Position numbers and translations under genes: made by a program. From Coprococcus sp. (GTDB lineage Bacteria; Bacillota; Clostridia; Lachnospirales; Lachnospiraceae), in contig JAEDHX010000018.1 of NCBI GenBank assembly GCA_016296785.1, positions 1-27,924 on the forward strand: a stretch of 27,924 bases of DNA, in the 5' to 3' direction. The notes beneath the pieces were generated by a model. That model was not told the origin of the DNA. It ran no database searches and saw only the letters and a list, made by a program, of their open reading frames with translations. Shown one piece after another: positions 15,950 to 24,129 of the stretch (the first letter of the stretch is position 1; every line of letters starts with the position of its first letter).

Positions 15950-17809
15950 TTATGAAACCTGTTCAAACTGAGAGTTATATAGCTCAGCATAAAATCCATT
16001 CTGCCTCATAAGCTCATCATGATTTCCCTGTTCTATAATATCTCCATTCTTCATTACAAGTATAGCATCAGCATTCTTTATTGTTGATAATCTATGAGCA
16101 ATTACAAAGCTTGTTCTACCCTTCATAAGATTATCCATTGCCCGTTGAATACGATGCTCTGTTCTTGTATCAACTGATGATGTTGCCTCATCAAGAATAA
16201 GAATAGGATTATCTGCCAGAATCGCTCTAGCTATTGTAAGAAGCTGCTTTTGTCCCTGTGAAATATTAGTTATCTCTTCATTTAGCTCCATATTATATCC
16301 ACCCGGAAGTGTAGATATAAATCTATGTGCATGAGCCGCCTTTGCCGCCGCGATAACCTCCTCATCAGTTGCATCTAATCTTCCATATCTGATATTCTCC
16401 ATAATCGTACCCTTGAAGAGCCATGTATCCTGAAGAACCATTCCAAATGCATCTCTTAATTCTCGTCTGTTAAAGTCCTTAATATTATGACCATCAAGCT
16501 TTATTGCGCCTTCATCCACATCATAGAATCTCATAAGCAGCTTAACAATTGTAGTTTTACCGGCACCTGTTGGACCTACAATCGCAATCTGCTTACCCTG
16601 TTCAACCTTCATGCAAAAATCATGTATGATAGTCTGATTCTTATCATATCCAAACTTAACATGGTCAAATTCTACCTCGCCTGTAATCTCTGATACTTCA
16701 ACAGGGTTAGAAACAATCTGTTCTTCCTCTTCCTCTTCAAGTACCTCAAATACTCTTTCAGCAGCTGCTGCCATCTGCTGCATCATATTTGTTACCTGTG
16801 CAACCTGTTGGATAGGCTGGGTAAAGTTTTTCACGTATTGAATAAACGCCTGTATATCACCTATCTCAATTACACCCTTTATAGCAAGGCCTGCTCCTGA
16901 TATAGCAACTCCTACATATCCAAGGTTACCGACAAACATCATAATCGGATGCATAAGTCCTGAGAAAAATTGTGCCTTCCACGCTGACTTATAAAGAGTG
17001 TCGTTTGTATCATGAAAAGTCTTAAGCACTTCCTTCTCTTTATTATAGGCCTTTACAACCTTATGACCACCATACATTTCCTCAACCTGTCCGTTAATAT
17101 GACCAACATATTCCTGTTGCCTCTTAAAGAACTTCTGCGAACGTTTAATTACTACTCCCATAAGTCCAACACTAATAGGAAGAATAAGTAGTGCAATAAG
17201 TGTCATAAGAGGACTTATTGTTAGCATCATAATAAGAACACCTATGACTGTTGTAAGCGATGTAATAAGCTGCGTAATGCTCTGGTTAAGTCCATTTCCC
17301 ATTGTATCAATATCGTTAGTTATTCGGGAAAGTACCTCTCCATATGTTCTGCTTTCAAAATACTTAAGTGGCATTCTGTTTATCTTCTCAGAAACCTCCT
17401 TACGCATTCTATAGCAAAGCTTCTGTGTTATTCCTGTCATGATAAAGCCCTGTATAAAGTTAAAAACAACACTTACAAGATATAGAACAAGACAGAAGAA
17501 AAGGATTCTTCCAATCCTGGCAAAATCAATTCCTCCCATACCACTTATCTTATTCATAATACCTTCAGATAACAGGGTCGTAGCTTTTCCTAATACCTTA
17601 GGGCAAATAACATTAAAAATAGTACTTCCAATTGCAAATATCATAACTACAAATACAGCAATTCTGTATCTGCCTATATATCTGAATATCTTTCCTATTG
17701 TTCCTTTAAAATTCTTAGCCTTCTCTCCACCGTTCATCATTCCGTGTGGTCCACCGGGACCGCCCGGACCTCTGTGTTTTGGAGCTGTATGTCTGTTTGT
17801 TCCTTCCAT
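15950..17809 (-). CDS. ABC exporter half-transporter, catalytic subunit of a heterodimer
   Basis: Type IV (ABCB-like) exporter subunit of 619 residues. An unusual Gly/Pro/His-rich cytoplasmic tail (residues 12-30, HRGPGGPGGPHG) precedes six membrane segments (about 48-345). The ATPase domain has Walker A GPTGAGKTT (412-420), Q-loop Q460, signature ISQGQ (516-520), Walker B ILILDE with catalytic E541, and H-loop H572. The intact glutamate here and its loss in the partner match heterodimeric multidrug exporters such as BmrCD or TM287/288, in which the deviating signature of this chain completes the partner's inactive site. The substrate is unknown; drugs, lipids or peptides are all possible. 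Its ribosome site AAGGAGG lies within the last codons of the upstream subunit gene, 3 bases separating the two genes. Confidence 0.88.
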   Translation of the reverse strand: MEGTNRHTAPKHRGPGGPGGPHGMMNGGEKAKNFKGTIGKIFRYIGRYRIAVFVVMIFAIGSTIFNVICPKVLGKATTLLSEGIMNKISGMGGIDFARIGRILFFCLVLYLVSVVFNFIQGFIMTGITQKLCYRMRKEVSEKINRMPLKYFESRTYGEVLSRITNDIDTMGNGLNQSITQLITSLTTVIGVLIMMLTISPLMTLIALLILPISVGLMGVVIKRSQKFFKRQQEYVGHINGQVEEMYGGHKVVKAYNKEKEVLKTFHDTNDTLYKSAWKAQFFSGLMHPIMMFVGNLGYVGVAISGAGLAIKGVIEIGDIQAFIQYVKNFTQPIQQVAQVTNMMQQMAAAAERVFEVLEEEEEEQIVSNPVEVSEITGEVEFDHVKFGYDKNQTIIHDFCMKVEQGKQIAIVGPTGAGKTTIVKLLMRFYDVDEGAIKLDGHNIKDFNRRELRDAFGMVLQDTWLFKGTIMENIRYGRLDATDEEVIAAAKAAHAHRFISTLPGGYNMELNEEITNISQGQKQLLTIARAILADNPILILDEATSSVDTRTEHRIQRAMDNLMKGRTSFVIAHRLSTIKNADAILVMKNGDIIEQGNHDELMRQNGFYAELYNSQFEQVS

Positions 17810-17812
17810 CTT

Positions 17813-19993
17813 CTACACCTCCTTCATGCTATTTGCAATTTCGCTCTCTGAAAGCTGTGACTGTGCAATCTGGCTATACACATCACAGGTTTTCATAAGC
17901 TCTTTATGAGTACCCTTACCCACAACCATTCCATCATCAATTACAAGAATCTGGTCTGCATGAAGTATTGTACTTACTCTTTGTGCCACAATAAATACAG
18001 TGCTGTCTGCCATATTCTCACCAAGAGCCTTTCTTACGGCTACATCAGTTTTATAATCAAGAGCTGAGAAGCTGTCATCAAACACATAAATCTTAGGGTT
18101 TCTTGCTATAGCTCTTGCTATTGCGAGTCGCTGTTTCTGACCACCGGATACATTAGTACCGCCTTGCGCAATAGTACTGTCATATCCATCTTCCTTATCC
18201 AGAATAAATTCATCTGCATGAGCTATTTGAGCGGCAAGCTCCATTTGCTCCTTTGTTGCATCAGGAGCACCAAATTTAATATTTGACTCGATTGTACCCG
18301 AGAACAAAATACCCTTTTGCGGAACATATCCAATATTTCTTCTGATACTATCCATGGTAAGATTTCTAATATCAGTACCGTCAATAGTAATCGAACCATC
18401 CGTTACATCATAAAATCTTGGAATAAGCTGCACAAGAGTACTCTTTCCACAACCGGTACTACCAATAATTGCAGTTGTTGTTCCCGGCTTTGCAACAAAG
18501 CTGATATCCTTAAGCACATACTCATCACTATCAGGATACTTAAAGCTTACCTCCTTATATTCAACAATACCCTTTACATCAGTTAATTCCTTTGCATCCC
18601 TTGAATCACTAATATTACTGTCAGTTTCAAGAACCTCTTTAATTCTGTCAGCTGCAACACCTGCTCTTGGAAGCATAATCGACATCATGCTAAGCATTAA
18701 GAAGGACATAATAATCTGCATTGTATACGTGATAAATGCTGTCATTGCACCAACCTGAAGAACACCTTGTTCTATTCTGTGTGCTGCAACCCACTCGATT
18801 AAGATTGAAACACCGTACATTATAAACATAAGTGAAGGCATCATAAATGTCATCAGTCTGTTTACAAAAAGAGTTGTCTTAGTAAGGTCTTTATTTGCCT
18901 CATCAAAACGTTCTTCCTCATGCTTTTCTCTTCCAAATGCACGTATTACCGGAATACCTGTTAATATTTCACGAGAAACAAGATTTACCTTATCAACAAG
19001 AAGCTGCATCTTCTTAAAGCCGGGAAGACCTATTAGCATTAATGTTCCAATAAGAATAAGAATCGCTGCAACTGCAATAACAATTATAAAGCCCATGCCG
19101 GCACCGGTTTTTACTACCTTAAGGATTCCACCTACAGCCATAATTGGTGCATAAGCAATCATTCTAAGAAGCATAACAGTAACCATCTGTATCTGCTGAA
19201 CATCATTTGTCGAACGTGTAATAAGCGATGCTGTGGAGAATTTATTAATCTCTGAATCAGAGAATCCAATTACCTTTGTAAATATCTGTTCACGCAGATT
19301 ACATCCAACGCCTGCCGCAACTTTTGATGCAAGAAGTCCAACTAACACAGCCGTAACTACCATAAGAAGAGTCAATGCAAGCATCTTAAGTCCTGCAATA
19401 ATAAGATAATCCTTCTGAATGCTATTATAGTCATAAGATATACTGTCATAGCATAATACAGTACATGATATCGCAGCTGACTTCAGAAAACTGTCCCCCA
19501 TCTTATCCTCTATGCCCGATATAACAGGTCGAATGCTATCTCCCATCATCATCCATGCCTCATATGGCAAATCATCAAGATTCATTCCGCTACCTTCAAG
19601 CATATCATTTATCTCGTTATTTTCGTCAGATTCTGCCATCTTATAAGGGTAGTAATACATCATAAGAGGAACTGCACATACTTCATCAAGTTTCGCAATA
19701 TTTTCCTTCCCTTCATCCGTCATGTGGTAGCAGCCATCTTCACCTTTAACGTAATACTTCTCCCAAATGGATTTATCTTCTTCATTCTCAATGAAACCAC
19801 CGACAACATCATATGCCTTCTCGGGCATAACATAAGGAGAACAATATTCTATTCCATGATTCTGTATTCCCGTATCAATGAGGTTTGATGTATAACCGGG
19901 AAGCGCCAGATCACAATATGCCTGAACAATCAGCAGGGCAAGTATTGCAATTACCGATTTCCAATATGGTATTAAATTCTTAAATATCTGCAT
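17813..19993 (-). CDS. ABC exporter half-transporter, degenerate-site subunit with large outer loop
   Basis: Partner subunit of 726 residues. Between the first two membrane segments (about 12-32 and 195-220) lies an outer domain of about 150 residues rich in acidic and aromatic residues, containing Cys pairs; this makes it some 110 residues longer than usual. The ATPase domain shows Walker A GSTGCGKST (511-519), signature VSGGQKQ, and Walker B IYVFDD, where the catalytic glutamate is replaced by D640. Its own nucleotide site should therefore hydrolyse poorly, leaving the partner's site to drive transport. The frame extends to a TTG at 20017, but that codon lies before the ribosome site TAGGAG; the ATG at 19993 is 8 bases behind it. 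A near-consensus promoter lies about 50 bases upstream. Confidence 0.88.
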   Translation of the reverse strand: MQIFKNLIPYWKSVIAILALLIVQAYCDLALPGYTSNLIDTGIQNHGIEYCSPYVMPEKAYDVVGGFIENEEDKSIWEKYYVKGEDGCYHMTDEGKENIAKLDEVCAVPLMMYYYPYKMAESDENNEINDMLEGSGMNLDDLPYEAWMMMGDSIRPVISGIEDKMGDSFLKSAAISCTVLCYDSISYDYNSIQKDYLIIAGLKMLALTLLMVVTAVLVGLLASKVAAGVGCNLREQIFTKVIGFSDSEINKFSTASLITRSTNDVQQIQMVTVMLLRMIAYAPIMAVGGILKVVKTGAGMGFIIVIAVAAILILIGTLMLIGLPGFKKMQLLVDKVNLVSREILTGIPVIRAFGREKHEEERFDEANKDLTKTTLFVNRLMTFMMPSLMFIMYGVSILIEWVAAHRIEQGVLQVGAMTAFITYTMQIIMSFLMLSMMSIMLPRAGVAADRIKEVLETDSNISDSRDAKELTDVKGIVEYKEVSFKYPDSDEYVLKDISFVAKPGTTTAIIGSTGCGKSTLVQLIPRFYDVTDGSITIDGTDIRNLTMDSIRRNIGYVPQKGILFSGTIESNIKFGAPDATKEQMELAAQIAHADEFILDKEDGYDSTIAQGGTNVSGGQKQRLAIARAIARNPKIYVFDDSFSALDYKTDVAVRKALGENMADSTVFIVAQRVSTILHADQILVIDDGMVVGKGTHKELMKTCDVYSQIAQSQLSESEIANSMKEV

Positions 19994-20038
19994 TCTAAAC
20001 ACTCCTATAATTTGCAATCTAATAAATAAGCTTTTGCC

Positions 20039-20067
20039 ATTATACCCCCTGATTTTTCCAATATCAA
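20039..20067 (-). promoter_or_regulatory. Promoter of the ABC exporter operon
   Basis: On the reverse strand TTGATA (20062-20067) and TATAAT (20039-20044) are separated by exactly 17 bases, nearly the housekeeping consensus. It points at the exporter pair; the start codon is about 45 bases downstream of the -10 box. Confidence 0.75.
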
Positions 20068-20102
20068 TTAAATATCCATAAATTTTTTCTAACCAGAAAC
20101 AA

Positions 20103-20164
20103 AAGCCTCCAATTACTATATTCTAACTACTTTGTAGCCAGAAATATGTCATAATCGGAGGCTC
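20103..20164 (-). terminator. Terminator of ilvE with a long loop
   Basis: agcctcc at 20104-20110 pairs with ggaggct at 20157-20163, and aatta/taat extends the stem past one mismatch. The loop is unusually long, about 36 bases, with a small ctac/gtag hairpin inside. On the reverse strand GGAGGC is followed by TTTTGTTT. It sits between ilvE and the promoter of the exporter operon. Confidence 0.55.
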
Positions 20165-20225
20165 TTATATAAATCTTCATGTAATGTATTGGCAAATGCC
20201 ATTAACAAATCATGTATATTTCTAA

Positions 20226-21257
20226 TTATTCAATTACCTTGATCCAGCCTTCAGGTCCTTCAATCCTACCCATCTGAATACCTGTAAGTGTATCATAAAG
20301 CTTCTTTGTAACAGGTCCCATGCTGTCCATTCCACTTGGGAAGCAAATCTCGTTTCCATGGTCATATATCTTACCAACAGGTGAAATAACTGCTGCTGTA
20401 CCACAAAGACCACACTCAGCAAAGTCCTTTACCTCATCAAAGTAAACTTCTCTTTCCTCAACCTCAAGACCAAGAATATCCTTTGCTACTACCATAAGTG
20501 AGCGTCTTGTAATTGATGGAAGGATGCTGTCTGACTTAGGTGTTACAATCTTACCATCCTTTGTTACAAACAGGAAGTTAGCGCCGCCGGTCTCTTCAAC
20601 CTTTGTTCTTGTAGCTGCATCAAGATACATATTCTCATCAAAGCCCTCTTTATGAGCAGTTACAATAGCATGAAGACTCATCGCATAGTTTAATCCTGCC
20701 TTAATATGACCTGTACCATGAGGTGCAGCTCTGTCAAAATCAGAAACCTTAATAGTAATAGGCTTAGCACCACCCTTGAAATAAGGACCAACAGGTGTAC
20801 AGAAGATTCTGAACTGATATTCATCAGCCGGTTTAACACCTATTACAGGATTTGAACCAAACATATATGGTCTGATATAAAGTGTTGCTCCTGAACCATA
20901 TGGTGGAACATATCCAATATTAGCCTTAACTGTCTCTACTACTGCATCTACAAATCTATCCTCAGGAAATACAGGCATCTCAAGTCTTCTAGCAGAATCA
21001 GCAAGTCTGCTGGCATTAAGATCAGGACGGAAACACACTACCCTGCCGTCTTCAGTTGTATATGCTTTTAAGCCTTCAAATATAGTCTGCGCATATTGAA
21101 GTACTCCGGCACACTCACTGATTACGACCTGTGAATCCTCAGTCATAATTCCATCATCCCATTTGCCATCCTTGAAATTTGATACAAATCTCTTATCTGT
21201 CTGAATGTATCCAAATCCAAGATTTGCCCAATCAATATTTTTCTTTTCCATATTCAT
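20226..21257 (-). CDS. ilvE: Branched-chain amino acid aminotransferase
   Basis: This pyridoxal-phosphate enzyme exchanges the amino group between glutamate and valine, leucine or isoleucine, the last step of their synthesis or first step of breakdown. The 343 residues belong to the fold-type IV class. GTGHIKAGLNYAMSLH carries the cofactor lysine K186, TLYIRPYMFGS (126-135) binds substrate, and VEETGGANFLFV (220-231) is the phosphate-binding signature. Length fits the larger BCAT subgroup shared with eukaryotes. The first ATG is 5-6 bases from AAAGGA; a second ATG two codons later is less well placed. It is a single gene with its own terminator, and no T-box leader is visible upstream. Confidence 0.93.
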   Translation of the reverse strand: MNMEKKNIDWANLGFGYIQTDKRFVSNFKDGKWDDGIMTEDSQVVISECAGVLQYAQTIFEGLKAYTTEDGRVVCFRPDLNASRLADSARRLEMPVFPEDRFVDAVVETVKANIGYVPPYGSGATLYIRPYMFGSNPVIGVKPADEYQFRIFCTPVGPYFKGGAKPITIKVSDFDRAAPHGTGHIKAGLNYAMSLHAIVTAHKEGFDENMYLDAATRTKVEETGGANFLFVTKDGKIVTPKSDSILPSITRRSLMVVAKDILGLEVEEREVYFDEVKDFAECGLCGTAAVISPVGKIYDHGNEICFPSGMDSMGPVTKKLYDTLTGIQMGRIEGPEGWIKVIE

Positions 21258-21567
21258 CAGCTTCCTTTCCAGTAAAAAAAATAAAATCGCAAATAACGTC
21301 GCGTCTAGTATCAGTTATAGCACATAATTTTTTGATTTTCCATAGAAAAACCATATTTTTTTATTACAGCATTTGTTTTGTTCATATTCTTCGAATTATT
21401 TTTACAAATTACTTAATTGTTGTTAATAATTTGTTCATAACTGTATTGTATATTAAAGATAGTTCTTCAAACATTTTTTCTCTTTGTTGTTTTAAAAAAC
21501 CACACTTTGCAGTGTGGTTTTTTTACGTTGTATTATTTTCTTTTCAAAAGCTCTATTTTTTTAATCC
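21258..21567. other. Intergenic region between putP and ilvE
   Basis: About 310 bases without a gene. It holds the putP terminator at 21494-21524 and then about 235 bases of very AT-rich DNA leading to ilvE. On the reverse strand a possible -10 (TATAAC, about 70 bases before the ATG) is seen, without a good -35. I looked for T-box elements (specifier stem, TGGAACCGCG-like box, antiterminator) and for other riboswitch cores and found none. Confidence 0.5.
21494..21524. terminator. Terminator of the proline symporter gene
   Basis: A 13-bp perfect stem, aaaaaaccacact (21494-21506) with agtgtggtttttt (21511-21523), around a four-base ttgc loop. It has A and T runs on the two sides, so it works in either direction; the gene it serves ends at 21568 on the reverse strand. 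Confidence 0.88.
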
Positions 21568-23058
21568 TTATTCAGCATCAACCGTAGGCTTCTTAGCTTC
21601 CTCAAATGTATTAATAACATCCTCTGAAGGCTTCTTTGTTACCAATGAAACAATTATTGCTGTAATAAGACCTGCTACGAATCCAGGAATAATCTCATAT
21701 AATCCTGTTGATGCAGCAAGGAACTTAAACCAAAGAGCATCAACTGTAAATCCAACAATAATAGATGCCAATGTACCTGCGTAGTTAAGACGCTTCCAAT
21801 AAAGTGATAGTAATATTGCAGGTCCAAACGCTGCTCCAAACGCTCCCCATGCATTACTTACAAGATCCATAATACTCTTGCAATTAGGGTTCATAGCGAT
21901 AAACAGTGCAACTACTGCAATTACAATAACCACAAAACGTCCTGCCCAAAGCATCTCTTTATCTGATGCATTCTTACGAAATACCGGCTTGTATACATCT
22001 GAAGAAAAAGCAGATGATGATGCAAGAAGCTGTGAGTCAGCAGTACTCATTGATGCAGCAAGAATAGCTGAAAGAAGAATACCGGCTATTACAGCAGGGA
22101 AAACTGCACGTACTGTACTAATAAATACATGTGATGAATCTGCAAGTCCTCCACCAAAATACTTTCTACCTACTATACCAACAACTGAAGCCATAACAAG
22201 GATAACAGCTGTCCAGCAGCTTCCTACTACCCTTGACTTATTCATCTCTTTCTCTGACTTAATTGAAATATATCTTACAAGAATATGTGGCATACCAAAA
22301 TATCCAAGTCCCCATCCAAGGCCTGAAAGAATTGTAGCAATACTTGCCTTATTAAGAGCACCGCCTGAAAGAACATTATAATAATTCTCAGGAAGAACAT
22401 CTGATGGAGCAACAAAGCCTGCCCCGCCCATTGCAATAACTGCAATAATTGGTGCCAGCATAAGTGCTGCAAGCATGAGCATACCCTGGAAGAAATCTGT
22501 CCAGCATACAGCATTAAAGCCACCAAGGAATGTATAAACAATAATTATTGCAGCAGCAACAATCATTGCTATTCTCTCATCCGCACCCATAACAGTATTA
22601 AACAATGTTCCGCATGCCTTAATACTTGATGCAGCATATATACAATATGCAATAACAAAAATAATAGCAGATATAATCTGAAGCACCTTGTTATTAGTAT
22701 TGAATCTGTTTGTAAGATACTGTGGAATTGTAATTGAGTCATTGAACTTTATTGAAAATCTTCTAAGTCTTGGAGCTACAAATATCCAAGCACTTACAGT
22801 TCCAATAAGGAGTCCAACTGAAATCCACATCTCACTCATACCATTTAAGTAAAATGCTCCAGGAAGTCCCATAAGCACCCAGGCGCTCATATCTGATGCA
22901 CCTGCACTAAGTGCTGCAACAAATCCGTTCATATTTCTTCCGCCTAAGAAATATGCCTTTTCTCCGGCTTCCTTCTTTGACTTGATAAAGAAATAGATAC
23001 CAATTCCTATTACAAGTACAAAGTAAGCAATGAATGCCACCAATTCATAATTATTCAT
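21568..23058 (-). CDS. putP: Sodium/proline symporter (SSS family)
   Basis: This membrane protein takes up proline together with sodium. The 496 residues form about 13 membrane segments. Family marks are AYFLGGRNMNGF near residue 40, SAGASDMSAWVLMGLPGAFY in the second segment, FNDSITIPQYLTNRF, and ILAASMSTADSQLLASSS in the region that binds sodium. This set is characteristic of PutP among the sodium:solute symporters, though pantothenate and other substrates share the fold. The reading frame is open back to 23163, but the first 35 codons look non-coding. The ATG at 23058 has an AAAGGTG site about 9 bases ahead and begins directly with a membrane helix. It faces away from the CDF gene. Confidence 0.9.
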   Translation of the reverse strand: MNNYELVAFIAYFVLVIGIGIYFFIKSKKEAGEKAYFLGGRNMNGFVAALSAGASDMSAWVLMGLPGAFYLNGMSEMWISVGLLIGTVSAWIFVAPRLRRFSIKFNDSITIPQYLTNRFNTNNKVLQIISAIIFVIAYCIYAASSIKACGTLFNTVMGADERIAMIVAAAIIIVYTFLGGFNAVCWTDFFQGMLMLAALMLAPIIAVIAMGGAGFVAPSDVLPENYYNVLSGGALNKASIATILSGLGWGLGYFGMPHILVRYISIKSEKEMNKSRVVGSCWTAVILVMASVVGIVGRKYFGGGLADSSHVFISTVRAVFPAVIAGILLSAILAASMSTADSQLLASSSAFSSDVYKPVFRKNASDKEMLWAGRFVVIVIAVVALFIAMNPNCKSIMDLVSNAWGAFGAAFGPAILLSLYWKRLNYAGTLASIIVGFTVDALWFKFLAASTGLYEIIPGFVAGLITAIIVSLVTKKPSEDVINTFEEAKKPTVDAE

Positions 23059-23243
23059 GTATTTATCACCTTTCCCTTTACTGCATATTATAAATATACA
23101 GATTTTTTTCTCTTTATGCATTGCTATACAAAGAGATAAGCAAAATTTTACACAAAAAGACAAGAAAAATCAAGATGTTTCTATATACTAACTTAATACT
23201 TTTATGATACACTAAGACCTAAACTAGAAAGGGAGATGTATTC

Positions 23244-24128
23244 ATGGATAACGAGAAGACTGATAAGCAGATTGCAATGAGAATTTCTGCTGTAAGCATA
23301 ATATGGAATTTAGTTCTTTCACTTGCAAAGGCACTTGCAGGTATATTTGCCCATTCAAGCGCCATGATTTCTGATGCAGTACATTCTGCCTCTGATGTAT
23401 TTAGTACCATAATTGTAATTATCGGCATCAATATTTCATCAAAACAGTCTGACGATAAGCATCCCTATGGTCACGAACGTTTTGAATGTGTAGCCTCTAT
23501 AATACTTGCTGACGTACTGCTTATTACCGGCGTTGGAATAGGCTATAGCGGAATAAAAACAATAATATCAGGCGATTATTCCCACATAACAATTCCCGGA
23601 ATACTTGCCATTATTGCTGCCATCGTGTCAATAATAGTTAAAGAGCTTATGTTCTGGTATACCAGATCAGGCGCTAAAAAAATCAACTCCGGATCGCTTA
23701 TGGCTGATGCCTGGCATCACCGATCAGATGCGCTTTCTTCTGTTGGTGCGCTGATAGGTATTGCATTTGCAAGACTAGGCTTTCCAATAATGGACTCTGT
23801 TGCGAGCGTAGTAATTTGTATATTTGTAATGATTGCTGCATTTGATATATTTAAGGACGCCTTTGGTAAGATGGTCGATTCTTCCTGCGATGAAGAAACA
23901 ATTAATGCCATCCACGCATCCATCGAAAAGCAAGAAGGTGTATTAAGAATAGACAGCATCCTGACAAGACAGTTCGGCAACAAGGCCTATGTCGATGTAG
24001 AAATTGCTGTTGATGGTGATATATCTCTAACTAAGGCCCATGACATTGCTGAGGCTGTACATGATTCTATTGAAAAGGATTTCCCTGAGGTTAAGCACTG
24101 CATGGTGCATGTGAATCCTTATTACTAG
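23244..24128 (+). CDS. Cation diffusion facilitator metal exporter
   Basis: Proton-driven exporter of divalent metal ions. The 294 residues have six membrane segments (about 12-205) and a cytoplasmic C-terminal domain (about 210-294). Metal-site residues can be read: H47 and D51 in the second segment (DAVHSASD) and H158 and D162 in the fifth (DAWHHRSD). This HD-HD pattern is typical of zinc-type transporters rather than the DD-type iron and manganese members. HPYGHERFE (73-81) is the conserved loop. The metal remains a guess from these residues. The ATG has an AAAGGGAG site. It is the only forward gene in the right half of the window; its stop is one base from the stop of the converging phosphodiesterase. 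Confidence 0.9.
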   Translation: MDNEKTDKQIAMRISAVSIIWNLVLSLAKALAGIFAHSSAMISDAVHSASDVFSTIIVIIGINISSKQSDDKHPYGHERFECVASIILADVLLITGVGIGYSGIKTIISGDYSHITIPGILAIIAAIVSIIVKELMFWYTRSGAKKINSGSLMADAWHHRSDALSSVGALIGIAFARLGFPIMDSVASVVICIFVMIAAFDIFKDAFGKMVDSSCDEETINAIHASIEKQEGVLRIDSILTRQFGNKAYVDVEIAVDGDISLTKAHDIAEAVHDSIEKDFPEVKHCMVHVNPYY

Positions 24129-24129
24129 C

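Noticed and set aside
21258..21493. T-box or amino-acid riboswitch upstream of ilvE
   Set aside because: No T-box sequence, specifier stem or antiterminator/terminator pair is visible in this AT-rich stretch.
23059..23163. N-terminal extension of PutP by 35 residues
   Set aside because: The extra codons are Lys/Cys/Phe-rich and unlike the family; the ATG at 23058 has its own ribosome site and matches the normal PutP start.
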